A DNA stretch of 48,681 bases from Tepidiphilus sp. J10 (lineage in GTDB: Bacteria; Pseudomonadota; Gammaproteobacteria; Burkholderiales; Thiobacillaceae). Below are positions 28,544 through 37,005 of this stretch, piece after piece (position 1 is the first letter of the stretch; every line of letters begins with the position of its first letter). The position numbers and the translations under genes were made by a program. Location: contig CAMDHJ010000008.1 of the NCBI GenBank assembly GCA_945897865.1, positions 1 through 48,681 on the forward strand, in the 5' to 3' direction. The notes below the pieces were generated by a model. The model was given only the letters and a program-made list of their open reading frames with translations. It was not told the origin of the DNA and made no database searches.

Positions 28544-31500
28544 TCAATCATATTCAACGCTGTAGTAGGTATCGAAACTGCTGCTCTGCTCGCCTGCCTG
28601 GGCTTCCAGGCGGACATGCGGCGTCAGTTGATAAATCACTTTCACCACCTGGCTCAGGCCATCCAGGCTTTGCTCGTAACTGAGCAAGGTGCGCGATGAC
28701 AGTCTCTTGCCGACGCTGACCACACTGCTGGCGAGATCCTGGCTGTCGCCGGCGCGCACGTCGAAGGTATCGATATTCAGGGCCTCGGCCAGCTTCGACT
28801 GGAAGTTCACCGAATCGGCCTGGCTCATCAAGGTGCCGGCGGCGATTTGCAACAGGGCGAAATCCTGTTGGACTCCAGAGTTCAAGCCGTGCCCAAGAAC
28901 TAGCCAGGACAACTTTTCGGTATCCGGCAGCGCCGGGTCGGAATACAGCGTTGCCACCGGCCGTTGCACCGTGCCGCGAACCTGCACGCCGGCGGTCACC
29001 GTGGCGGTCTTGCGCACGGCGAGCACATCAAGGCCCGGGTTGTCGATCGGGCCGATGAAGCGCAGCACGCCGCGTTCGATATTCAGTGTCTGGCCGTAGG
29101 CGGCGTAGCGGCCCTCCTCGACCCGGATGCTGCCGTCACCACGCAACTGGTTGTTGACGGTGTAGACGCGCAGTTGGCCACCCAGACGGGCATCGAATCC
29201 GGCGCCCTTGAAGAGAAAATCCTTGCCCAGGTTCAGTTTCAGATCCAGCGCCAACGGAAAGCGCTGGCTGGCCGATGGCGGGCGTGTCGGTTGGCCGACG
29301 ATCACGACGTCCGATGACAGCTGCGGCCGACTGCTGGCCGGCATTTCCAGGCGGGCGCGATCAGCGGTGAGTTCGCCGCTGAGTTGCAGGCGTTTCTGAT
29401 CCAGATTGAGCTTGGCATTGCCCGACACGATGACGCGGCGATCACTCCGGTTGTTGGCGGCGAACTTCTCGAAGCTCAACTTCAGGCCGGCGCGCGGGTT
29501 CTTCCATTCCGCTTCGCCACTGACTACAACGCGTCCGCTGCCGCCGTTCAGCACCCCTTCCTGGACACGAATCCGGTCATCCGCAAGCACCAGTTTGAGA
29601 TTGCCATCGTTGATCAAGATGCCCTCTTCCGGCATCGCGAAACGAATCCGGCTGGCATCGATGCGGCCTTCGATTTTCGGGGCTGCCAGGCTGCCGCTAC
29701 CGCTCAAAACGGCATTGAGGCTGGCATCGGCACGCATGCCGAGCGGCAGGAACGGTTTCAGCTGACGCAGATCGGCCAAATCGAATTGCGCGTTCCAGGC
29801 CAGCGGTGCGCTGCGCGGGAATTCAAAACCAACACTTGAATCACCTGCCGCACGTAACAGCGTGCCACGCGCATCGGCGTGCAACTGCCCAAGTTCGGCG
29901 CTGATTGCGTCGAGCTTGGCGGTGAGGTGATTGGCAGCCGCGTTGAGTTCGAGGCTGAGGCTGGTCAAACCCAGGTTCAATACCGGGTCGTTCAGCCGCA
30001 GATCGCCCGCTTGCCGGCGCAACCGAAACTGGCCGTCCAGCGTCTCGCCCAGGCTCAGATTCCAATCTCCATTCAGCCGCAGGTCGGTGGTGAACGGCGG
30101 CAGACTGGCTGTTGCACTTTTCAGCATCGCCAGCAACGGCGCCACCGGCAGGTTGGTCAGCGTGCCGCGACTCATGATGCGGCCTTGCTGATGGCTGAAC
30201 TGCGCCAGATTCAACTGGCCGCCGGCCAGGCTCAACGCCAGATTGTTGACCTGCTGTTGTTGGCCGGAAAGCAGCAGGCTGGCGGGTGCGGTCAGACTGA
30301 CTGGCCAATCCGCCAGCAACTCGGCACGCGTCAAGTGACCACGCCAGACCAGACTCCGCCAGGCCGAATCACGCCAAACCGGGTTAGCCAATTTGACCGG
30401 CAGGTCATCAATACCGCCAGTCAGACCGGCGCTCAAACGCCAATCGCGCCGGCGGGCGTCGAGCGACAACGTATGCGCCGAGCGCAGGCCTTTGGCGGCG
30501 ACGTCGATCTGGTCAAAAAACTGCTCCGCTAGCGCAACCCCGCGCGCTTCGATGGCGGCATTGAAAGCCCCGTTGGCGCTGGCTTGCAGGTTGAGCTGAA
30601 GATTCAGCCTGTCGGCGGCCAAGCCCCCCGGAAGCTGCAGTTTTTCGGCATCCAGCGAGGCTTCAATTGCCGGCTTCAACGGATCGCCGCTGGCGTTGCC
30701 GCTGCTGCGCACACGCCCGGCCAGACCGAGACCGCGGTTGATGTTTAAGCGCGCCAGCGCGGGCGCTTCAATCTTCCACGCCAGACGGTCGCCGGCACGA
30801 CCATAGGCACCGCTGAAGCGGGCCAGATTGCCGGCCAGATCCAGATCGATGTCGGCATCGACCAGATGCTGTTGTTCATACCGGATACGGCCGCGGCCCT
30901 TCACCGGCCGTCCTTCGAGTTCTCCCGGCGGCAAGGTGAACTCGGCAAGCAACCGCAAATCGGGCAGCAACGCGCCGCTGATCTTGCCGCGCGCATTCAA
31001 GTGCGCGGCAGGGAATTTGCCGATCCGCGCCGGGTTGATCCGGGCGGCATCGAAGCTGACGGAAATAGCGCGACTGGCATCGAGCAGCAAGCGCCCATTC
31101 GCCGCAATTTGCCCGGCCTGGCCACGGAAATCGAGACTTTCCAGATCCAGTGCAGCATCGCTGTGGGTCAGTTTGAAGTGGCCCTGACTCCAGCCCTGGC
31201 TGACATCGCCACTGATTTCAGCGCTGAGTTGCTGTCGCTCGGCATCACCGCTGAATTGCAAACCGGTCTTCAATTGCGTGGCATTCAGCGAGCCATGCAA
31301 CTCGGCCAGATTCAGCTTCTGGCTGACCAGATTCAACATCACCCGCGCACCCCGCCAACTGCCATCACCGGTCAATTGGCCGGCCGCACCCAGATCAATC
31401 AACAGAGCACTGAATTCAGCCTGGCTTGCATCGCCCACCACCGCGCCGGTCAGGTTGACCAATGGCAGACGCTGCTGGTCAAGACGGCCGGCGAGCTGAT

Positions 31501-32410
31501 TGCTCAGGCTAAAGGTGCCGAACAGGCTTTCGGCTCCTTGCGTTGCCGTTGCGGCGTTGCTTTCAACCTTGCCAGCAACCCGGCCTTCAAACAAACCGGA
31601 AAAGGCCAGGTCCGCAATCGGCGCGGCTGCGGAAAAATGGCGTGGATTGATGCCCTGCCCGCTGACCAGCAAATGCGGCAGCCGCACTTGGGCAAACGGC
31701 GCTGCTTCGCCCTGGGCCATGAACTGCATCCCCTCGGCCTTGGCCTGCAAGTTGAATGCCGGCGCCGCCAATGTGCCGCTCAATTGCACGCCCGCCCGTA
31801 CCGACAAAGGCTGCTCGCGGACCGCATCGAGCCGGCCTTGCAGCCTGAACGGCGCATCCTGACCAAGTTCGATCTCACCACGCACCGCCGCCCAGGGTGT
31901 CGTCACACTCGCCCGCGTCAGCCGATAGCGCGCATCCATCGCAGCGAGGCTGGCGCGCAGATCGTGAAATTTCAGGCTTTGCCCGGCCTGTACGATTTCC
32001 AGGCTGGCGATATCAAGTGTTCGCAGCTGCAACTCGAAGGGCAATCGCAAACTGCGCGGCAGCTCGGGCGGCGTCGGGTCGGGCTTCAGCCGGGTCAGTT
32101 GTATCGATTGCGCCGCCAGCAAATCCATGTCGACACGGCGTTGCCAGAGCGCCTGCGGCTGCCATTCAAGACGCAGATTCTCGATCTTAATCCGCTGTTG
32201 GTCGGTCGCCACGATCAATTTTCCGATACTCAGCGAACCGCACAAATCCCCCTTGACGTCGGTAAAGGCCAGACGATCCTGGCTCAGCACGCTGGCGGTT
32301 CGAGTCAGCCAGAGAAAGCCGCTTGGGCTGCTGATCATCCAGGCGACGGCGGCAAGCAACACCGTCAACAGAATGAACAACCCGGCAACCCACCAGACCA
32401 TGCGCTTCAA
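28544..32410 (-). CDS. tamB: Translocation and assembly module subunit TamB
   Basis: 1288 aa, one N-terminal TM, beta-rich body; C-terminus ...LSWLVLGHGLNSGVQQDFALLQIAAGTLM...LAEALNIDTFDVRAGDS...VVSVGKRLSSRTLLSYEQSLDG (TamB domain). Confidence 0.93.
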   Translation of the reverse strand: MKRMVWWVAGLFILLTVLLAAVAWMISSPSGFLWLTRTASVLSQDRLAFTDVKGDLCGSLSIGKLIVATDQQRIKIENLRLEWQPQALWQRRVDMDLLAAQSIQLTRLKPDPTPPELPRSLRLPFELQLRTLDIASLEIVQAGQSLKFHDLRASLAAMDARYRLTRASVTTPWAAVRGEIELGQDAPFRLQGRLDAVREQPLSVRAGVQLSGTLAAPAFNLQAKAEGMQFMAQGEAAPFAQVRLPHLLVSGQGINPRHFSAAAPIADLAFSGLFEGRVAGKVESNAATATQGAESLFGTFSLSNQLAGRLDQQRLPLVNLTGAVVGDASQAEFSALLIDLGAAGQLTGDGSWRGARVMLNLVSQKLNLAELHGSLNATQLKTGLQFSGDAERQQLSAEISGDVSQGWSQGHFKLTHSDAALDLESLDFRGQAGQIAANGRLLLDASRAISVSFDAARINPARIGKFPAAHLNARGKISGALLPDLRLLAEFTLPPGELEGRPVKGRGRIRYEQQHLVDADIDLDLAGNLARFSGAYGRAGDRLAWKIEAPALARLNINRGLGLAGRVRSSGNASGDPLKPAIEASLDAEKLQLPGGLAADRLNLQLNLQASANGAFNAAIEARGVALAEQFFDQIDVAAKGLRSAHTLSLDARRRDWRLSAGLTGGIDDLPVKLANPVWRDSAWRSLVWRGHLTRAELLADWPVSLTAPASLLLSGQQQQVNNLALSLAGGQLNLAQFSHQQGRIMSRGTLTNLPVAPLLAMLKSATASLPPFTTDLRLNGDWNLSLGETLDGQFRLRRQAGDLRLNDPVLNLGLTSLSLELNAAANHLTAKLDAISAELGQLHADARGTLLRAAGDSSVGFEFPRSAPLAWNAQFDLADLRQLKPFLPLGMRADASLNAVLSGSGSLAAPKIEGRIDASRIRFAMPEEGILINDGNLKLVLADDRIRVQEGVLNGGSGRVVVSGEAEWKNPRAGLKLSFEKFAANNRSDRRVIVSGNAKLNLDQKRLQLSGELTADRARLEMPASSRPQLSSDVVIVGQPTRPPSASQRFPLALDLKLNLGKDFLFKGAGFDARLGGQLRVYTVNNQLRGDGSIRVEEGRYAAYGQTLNIERGVLRFIGPIDNPGLDVLAVRKTATVTAGVQVRGTVQRPVATLYSDPALPDTEKLSWLVLGHGLNSGVQQDFALLQIAAGTLMSQADSVNFQSKLAEALNIDTFDVRAGDSQDLASSVVSVGKRLSSRTLLSYEQSLDGLSQVVKVIYQLTPHVRLEAQAGEQSSSFDTYYSVEYD

Positions 32411-34215
32411 AACAACACTCCGAGCGAGAAATGCAGACGCAGTTCATCGGTCGCCTCGCCATAGGCCAGGTCGAGGTTGATCGGCCCGACGGGCGAACGG
32501 TAGCGCGCGCCGACGCCATAACCGAATACTGGCGCCAGGTTTTCCGGACGATCGGCGGCATCGCCGGCATCGACGAACAACGCCATGCCCCAGTTACCGG
32601 GAAAGAAATAGTTGTATTCGACGCTACCGGTGACCAGATGCCGCACCGACGCGACACCGCCGCCTTCGGCGCGGCCCAGGCTCTGGTAAGCGTAGCCACG
32701 CACCGAGTTGTCACCGCCGGCACGGAACAGAAAGTCGGTTGGAATGCCGTCCACCGTGTCAGCCAGCACACTGCCCAGCTCACCGCGCAGAATCAGGCGA
32801 CCATTTTCACCCGCCCGAAAGTAACGGGTGTAGCGTCCTAGCAGGCGCAAAAATGAGGTATCCGACAGCACGGCTTCACTGGCGCCGCCAAGCTGTGCAT
32901 TCAGCACATCGCCTTGGCGGGGATAAAAATTGCGTCCCACCCGCCGCCGCGTCCAGCTCCAGTTGGCGCTCAACGCCTGGTTGCGCGAACTCAACAGACC
33001 ACCAACGCGTTGCTTTTCGGTCTGATATTGCAACGCGTGGGTGATTTCTATCTCACCGCCGGCATTGCTGCGCTGATTTCCCTTGATTCGGCTGCGTTTG
33101 GCAACCACCAGCGAGGTCAGCGTTTCCTGGCCTTCGATGTCTTCCTGTTCGACCTGTACACCGAGACTGTTGTCGTAGCCGTCACTATTGCGCGGCCAGG
33201 CCAGTTCGGCTGAACCATCCTGACGCTTTTCTTCTAGTTGCGACTCCAGTTTCAAGCGCAGCCCACGCTCCCGGATATTTCGATGCAGCCACGACACCTG
33301 CGCCCGCGCGCCCTGGTCGGTGCTGACACCGGCGCCGACGCTGAACAATTTCAGCGGACGTTCCACCACCTCGACCCGAATCGGCACCGCAGCCGCCAAT
33401 GCCGGGTCCGGCTCGATGCGGACCGTCGCCTGGATGTAATAGCCGCTTTCTTCCAATGCCAGCTGAAAATCGAGCAGATCCTGTTGCCGCACCGGTTGCC
33501 CCGGCTTGAGCGGGTTCAGTTTCCGAATGATCGATACCGGGTAACGTTGTTGCCCGCTGATCTGCGGCGTGCCGTAATAAAAAGCTGGGCCGCTGTCGAT
33601 GGTCAGGCTCAGATCAGCAGTTTGCGTGGCTGGGTCGATCAGCGCCTGACTCCGGCTCAACTGTGCCGCCGGATACCCCGCCGCCGACAATGGCCGCAGC
33701 ACAGCAGCTTTGGCCGCATCCCAGTCGGCCTGGCGAAACGGCATTGGCGGCTGCAAGGCGAACTGGCGTTCGATACGCGCCCGACGCCGCTGGCTGGCTT
33801 CCGCCGCTGCCGCCAAGGCACCGGAAAATTCGATGTTCACCGCGCGCACCCGCGTCAACGGCCCGGGCGATACGCTGAAACGCAACAGACTGTCGTGATC
33901 CGTGCGCGTCAGCGTGCTGTCGATCTGGGGCGAAAAATAGCCTTCCGTCGCCAGCAGTTCGCGCGCGGTTTCGAGACTTTCAGCCCGCAGCCGCACCTGT
34001 TCTTCCTCACTCAGCACCTCCCCTGAAGCCACCGCCAAACGCGCCGCGCGCGCCGCTTCAAGTTGCTGCGTCAGCAGCGGTTTGACTGCATCCGGCGCGT
34101 CAATCTCCACCGTCAGCGCGGATGCGGAACCGGCGCTGATCAACGCAAAAAGGAAAAAAAAGGAAGTACGACGCAAGGATACTGTTGTAGCAAACAGGTT
34201 CGACACGGTACGCAC
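32407..34215 (-). CDS. tamA: Outer membrane TamA (POTRA plus Omp85 barrel)
   Basis: POTRA-like repeats; FLFRAGGDNSVRGYAYQSLGRAEGGGVASVRHLVTGSVEYNYFFPGNWGMALFVDAGDA...GYGVGARYRSPVGPINLDLAYG. GTG start at 34215. Confidence 0.92.
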   Translation of the reverse strand: MRTVSNLFATTVSLRRTSFFFLFALISAGSASALTVEIDAPDAVKPLLTQQLEAARAARLAVASGEVLSEEEQVRLRAESLETARELLATEGYFSPQIDSTLTRTDHDSLLRFSVSPGPLTRVRAVNIEFSGALAAAAEASQRRRARIERQFALQPPMPFRQADWDAAKAAVLRPLSAAGYPAAQLSRSQALIDPATQTADLSLTIDSGPAFYYGTPQISGQQRYPVSIIRKLNPLKPGQPVRQQDLLDFQLALEESGYYIQATVRIEPDPALAAAVPIRVEVVERPLKLFSVGAGVSTDQGARAQVSWLHRNIRERGLRLKLESQLEEKRQDGSAELAWPRNSDGYDNSLGVQVEQEDIEGQETLTSLVVAKRSRIKGNQRSNAGGEIEITHALQYQTEKQRVGGLLSSRNQALSANWSWTRRRVGRNFYPRQGDVLNAQLGGASEAVLSDTSFLRLLGRYTRYFRAGENGRLILRGELGSVLADTVDGIPTDFLFRAGGDNSVRGYAYQSLGRAEGGGVASVRHLVTGSVEYNYFFPGNWGMALFVDAGDAADRPENLAPVFGYGVGARYRSPVGPINLDLAYGEATDELRLHFSLGVLF

Positions 34216-36173
34216 TATGACAGCTGGGCTTTCATTTCCGCCATCAGGGTGGCCGATTCAATCGGTTTCAACAACACTTTCCACTGCGACGATGTCGCGC
34301 TATTGAGCTTTACCAGATGGGTTTCCCCGGTCAGCAAGGCGGCCTTGATCGGCTGTTGGATCTGCTTTTGCAGGGCATCAAGGAACTGCAAGCCGTTCAT
34401 GCCCGGCAACCGAAAATCGACAAAGTAGAAATCCGCCTGCGCAATATCCCGGTCGGCCAGAGCTTGCTCAGCATTGCCGAACAGGGTGACGGAGATGCCA
34501 TGCGCGCCAAGAAGAATCGCAAGCGCATTGGCGGCCATTTCATCATCTTCAACCACGACCACGCGTAGCCCGGCAACACCATAGACATCTCCTGTTTGCA
34601 GCGCTGTAACCAGCGTATCGATCGCCGCCTGCTGATCAGCCGTCTTAACCGGTACAGCCGACGCAGCCGCCAACGGTACGCAGATCTCAAAGCGGGAACC
34701 GGTATTCGGGCGGGAATTGCAGCGAATCCGGCAATCCAGAATATTGGCCAACCGCTTGACGATGGATAAACCGAGGCCGAGGCCTTGCGACCTGTCGCGC
34801 TGCGGGTTGCCGATCTGGACGTATTCATCGAACACCGATTCCAACAGGTTGGGCGCGATGCCGATTCCGGTATCCCAGACCTGGATCAGGACATGCTCGC
34901 CGCGGCGACGGAAGCCGACCAGCACACCGCCGGTCTCGGTGTACTTGATGGCATTGTCGATGATGTTGCGCAGCAGGCTGTAGAGCAACTTGGCATCGGT
35001 GAACAGTTTCAGTTCGTTTGCAGGGAAGAAGAACTTGAAGCGCAAGCCCTTGGCCATTGCCAGTGGCGCAAACTCCGCTTCAATTTGGCTCAGCAGAACG
35101 TCCGCGCCAACGATTTGAGGATGCGGCTGCACCTGGCCGCCGTCCAGCCGCGAGACATCAAGCAATGCGTTCAGGATATCCGCCAGACTGCGGGTCGACA
35201 GCGTCAGGTAGTTGGCAATGCGGCGCTGCTCGTCATTCAACGCCGAACTGACCAGAGTTTCCAGAAACAGGCGCATGGCATGGATCGGCTGCCGCAAGTC
35301 ATGGCTGGCGGCGGCGAGAAAACGTGTCTTGGCGGCATTCGCCGTATCCGCCGAATCCTTCGCCGCGAGGAGTTCCGCCGTCCGCTTTGCAACCAGACGT
35401 TCCAGTTCTTCATGTTGTCTTTGCAGCAAAGACCTGCTGGCTCCGACCTCCGCCAGCAAGGCGTTGAAATTGCGCACCAGGTCGCCAATTTCATTGTCCG
35501 CGATGGGAATTTCACGCGGCGTGAAATCATGCTGCAGACGCGCATCGTTAGCCGCCTCCTCCAGCATGCGAACCGGCAGAATGATGCGATTGAGAAAACG
35601 CATCGCCAGCACCAGGGCGAATCCGCCCGCAATGATGGCAATTAAAAAAGTGCTCGCAATGGAAGTGAAATAGCTCTGCCAATAGCGGCCAAGCTGCGCC
35701 TTGATAAAGATGCTGCCAACCTGCGCGGCGTCAACCACGATCGGCAACTGCATCGTCGCGGTATCGGCCAGCATCGCGATCTGGCTTGGTGGTGAGGTGC
35801 TTGGGGGTGCGTTGATGACGGGCACACTGATGGGAAGCTGCTTTGCATCGCCATACACGGCAAGGCGCACGCCGGCGTCGGTGAACAGTGCGGCGGCTTC
35901 GACTTCCGGGTAAGCCTCGAACATGCGCAACACGGTTTGCGCAACTCGCTGGTCCTTGAACACAACCGCCGCGCTGGCGGCCGTTCCCGCCGCATTGGCG
36001 GCGCTCGACAAATTTCGCTGGATGTCCTCGCGCAAACTGTCCAACCGCAACACCGCATTGCTCAGCAGCCCAAGTACGATGCCGATCAGAATCGCCGCAA
36101 TGATCAGTCTGGCCAGCGGATAACGGATCGAGCGTCGATCGAACAAGGAACGCTGAGTGGAACGGCTATTCAA
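34215..36173 (-). CDS. Hybrid sensor histidine kinase with C-terminal REC; CHASE8/YfiN-like sensor region
   Basis: LREDIQRNLSSAANAAGTAASAAVVFKDQRVAQTVLRMFEAYPEVEAAALFTDAGVRLAVYG; HAMP; FLAAASHDLRQPIHAMRLFLETL; WDTGIGIAPNLLESVFDEYVQ; REC VVVEDDEMAANAL...FVDFRLPGMNGLQFL...LLKPI. A TTG start at 36173 is plausible. Confidence 0.88.
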   Translation of the reverse strand: MNSRSTQRSLFDRRSIRYPLARLIIAAILIGIVLGLLSNAVLRLDSLREDIQRNLSSAANAAGTAASAAVVFKDQRVAQTVLRMFEAYPEVEAAALFTDAGVRLAVYGDAKQLPISVPVINAPPSTSPPSQIAMLADTATMQLPIVVDAAQVGSIFIKAQLGRYWQSYFTSIASTFLIAIIAGGFALVLAMRFLNRIILPVRMLEEAANDARLQHDFTPREIPIADNEIGDLVRNFNALLAEVGASRSLLQRQHEELERLVAKRTAELLAAKDSADTANAAKTRFLAAASHDLRQPIHAMRLFLETLVSSALNDEQRRIANYLTLSTRSLADILNALLDVSRLDGGQVQPHPQIVGADVLLSQIEAEFAPLAMAKGLRFKFFFPANELKLFTDAKLLYSLLRNIIDNAIKYTETGGVLVGFRRRGEHVLIQVWDTGIGIAPNLLESVFDEYVQIGNPQRDRSQGLGLGLSIVKRLANILDCRIRCNSRPNTGSRFEICVPLAAASAVPVKTADQQAAIDTLVTALQTGDVYGVAGLRVVVVEDDEMAANALAILLGAHGISVTLFGNAEQALADRDIAQADFYFVDFRLPGMNGLQFLDALQKQIQQPIKAALLTGETHLVKLNSATSSQWKVLLKPIESATLMAEMKAQLS

Positions 36174-36468
36174 CCTTGATTCCTCTGTTGAACGAGTCCG
36201 AGTGTGGGCCTGCCAGGTTGGCAGGCAAGGCGCGACGACGCGCGGGGCCGCTCCCCGCAAGGATCAGCAGGGACTTGGCCGCCGTCTTTTGGCGGCTTAG
36301 TCCTTCGCTTAGTAGTTTCATCAGGAGCAACGCGGCCAGACGACATGGCAGACCCGCAATCGGACGCGTAGCGGGGCAATCTGATTGGTGAATTTGACCG
36401 GAGGCGCTAACGCTTGTATTCATGGGACGTCTCGAAGGCGAGAAGCGGTCGCGAGAGGATTCAAGGTT
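36169..36468 (-). mobile_element. ~300-bp ORF-poor hairpin-rich element with near-terminal inverted repeats (MITE-like or mobile structured RNA)
   Basis: Inverted arms aaccttgattcctct (36172-36186) and agaggattcaaggtt (36454-36468), 14/15 match; four strong stems between 36208 and 36303; outer 36 nt repeated exactly at 46775-46810. Confidence 0.65.
36268..36303 (-). repeat. Conserved 35-nt hairpin, copy 1
   Basis: Minus strand GACTAAGCCGCCAAAAGACGGCGGCCAAGTCCCTG; GCCGCC/GGCGGC stem plus GAC/GTC outer stem. Confidence 0.75.
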
Positions 36469-37003
36469 CATGAACATTGCGCGCCAGACGCAACATTTGC
36501 GGCGAAAAATGGAAACCTGCGCGGCGTGCCTGGGCAAGGTTGATATCAAACCGGATGCCGTCATCCTGCCGCACGATTTCGATCATCCCGTCTTCCTCGG
36601 CAAAGCCGGCATAGGTGCTGATGGTCAGCGCACCACGCAACGCCGGATGCATCGCCAGCGCGTTCCAACGCTGGCGTGAATCGACGTAAAACACCTGGCA
36701 GTCGCCATTGCGCAGCGCGAAATCGATGACGCGCAATTCACGGCCCGCCACCTTGCGGCCAGAAAGCGCGGCCAAAGCTTCCGCCTGGCGGTTGTCGCGG
36801 ACACCAAAACAAACCTGGATAACGCCTGATTTTTCGACGCCTTGGCCGGGAAATTCAGTGAACTTGAGGAAGTTGAACAGCATCGCGCTGCGCATTGACT
36901 GTTCGCCGGGCAATTCATCGGCGGCGGCGGGCCGAAGCACGCTCAAGCACACGCCAAGCATGATCAAGGCAATCCTGCGGAAGCGCTTCATGAGACCGGA
37001 CAT
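36461..37003 (-). CDS. YfiR/DUF4154-like periplasmic protein
   Basis: MKRFRRIALIMLGVCLSVLRPAAADELPGEQSMRSAMLFNFLKFTEFPG...VCFGVRDNRQAEALAALSGRKVAGRELRVIDF...FYVDSRQRWNALAMHPALRGALTISTYAGFAEEDGMIEIVRQDDGIRFDINLAQARRAGFHFSPQMLRLA. Confidence 0.87.
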   Translation of the reverse strand: MSGLMKRFRRIALIMLGVCLSVLRPAAADELPGEQSMRSAMLFNFLKFTEFPGQGVEKSGVIQVCFGVRDNRQAEALAALSGRKVAGRELRVIDFALRNGDCQVFYVDSRQRWNALAMHPALRGALTISTYAGFAEEDGMIEIVRQDDGIRFDINLAQARRAGFHFSPQMLRLARNVHEP

Positions 37004-37005
37004 GC

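Noticed and set aside
30866-32464. 532-aa plus-strand ORF
   Set aside because: Antisense to tamB; no recognisable domain, and the same pattern occurs opposite most genes here.
36166-36564. 132-aa minus-strand ORF spanning the hairpin element
   Set aside because: Overlaps yfiR in another frame and runs through hairpin sequence; no protein similarity recognised, although the LSRQ..AAKSL peptide also appears at the prp copy.
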